From the NCBI GenBank assembly GCA_900754285.1, contig CAAECB010000048.1, forward strand, positions 1 through 31,700: a stretch of 31,700 bases of DNA, read 5' to 3'. Below the pieces are notes generated by a model. That model did no database searches. It saw only the letters and a list, made by a program, of their open reading frames with translations, and was not told where the DNA came from. Every line of letters starts with the position of its first letter. Position 1 is the first letter of the stretch. Positions 31,694 to 31,700 of the stretch are shown here, piece after piece. Both the position numbers and the translations under genes were made by a program. Origin of the DNA: Clostridia bacterium (GTDB lineage: Bacteria > Bacillota > Clostridia > TANB77 > CAG-508).

Positions 31694-31700
31694 ATGCGAC

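Overview
The window looks like chromosome from an AT-rich, anaerobic, probably endospore-forming member of the Clostridia, possibly an uncultured gut lineage. The signs are: strongly A/T-biased codon use, AAGGAG-type ribosome binding sites, GTG and TTG starts next to good Shine-Dalgarno sequences, a pyruvate formate-lyase pair, the MEP-pathway enzyme IspH, a CwlD-type spore-cortex amidase next to a NodB deacetylase, and a primase / primary sigma factor operon. I saw no rRNA, tRNA or CRISPR array. The only mobile-element trace is a possible IS200/IS605-type end at the left edge.

Layout. 1-83 holds three stacked hairpins. 84-1278 (minus) is a DacF-type D,D-carboxypeptidase broken by one extra base. 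1531-6567 (plus) is a 1678-residue surface protein with a signal peptide, a probable thioester domain, six related 'FDLALRK' modules and a C-terminal anchor. It is followed by a membrane-anchored Ig-like protein, a receiver-GGDEF protein, the cwlD-like and deacetylase pair, a small unknown protein, a two-OB-fold SSB-like protein, a GT-C-like multi-pass membrane protein, two pseudouridine synthases (RluD and RluB types), a triple-S1 protein, a winged-helix/nuclease-like unknown, and ispH. A minus-strand block carries pflA, pflB and an XRE regulator. The plus strand then resumes with an M23 endopeptidase, an unknown 278-aa protein, a RelQ-type alarmone synthetase, dnaG-rpoD, an MscS channel and an OmpR/HisKA two-component pair.

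How the genes fit together. Much of the window concerns the cell envelope: dac, the adhesin, the Ig-like protein, the cortex-type enzymes, M23 and MscS. The relQ-dnaG-rpoD stretch links the stringent response to replication and transcription. The pfl block supplies anaerobic acetyl-CoA and formate.

The least ordinary features are the giant thioester/isopeptide-type adhesin with an exact 684-bp tandem module duplication, and a set of short palindromic repeats scattered between genes (11775-11826, 16263-16323, 18322-18383, 23121-23154, 29043-29185). No intergenic stretch exceeds 300 bases. I did not find a clear novel defence or mobile system.
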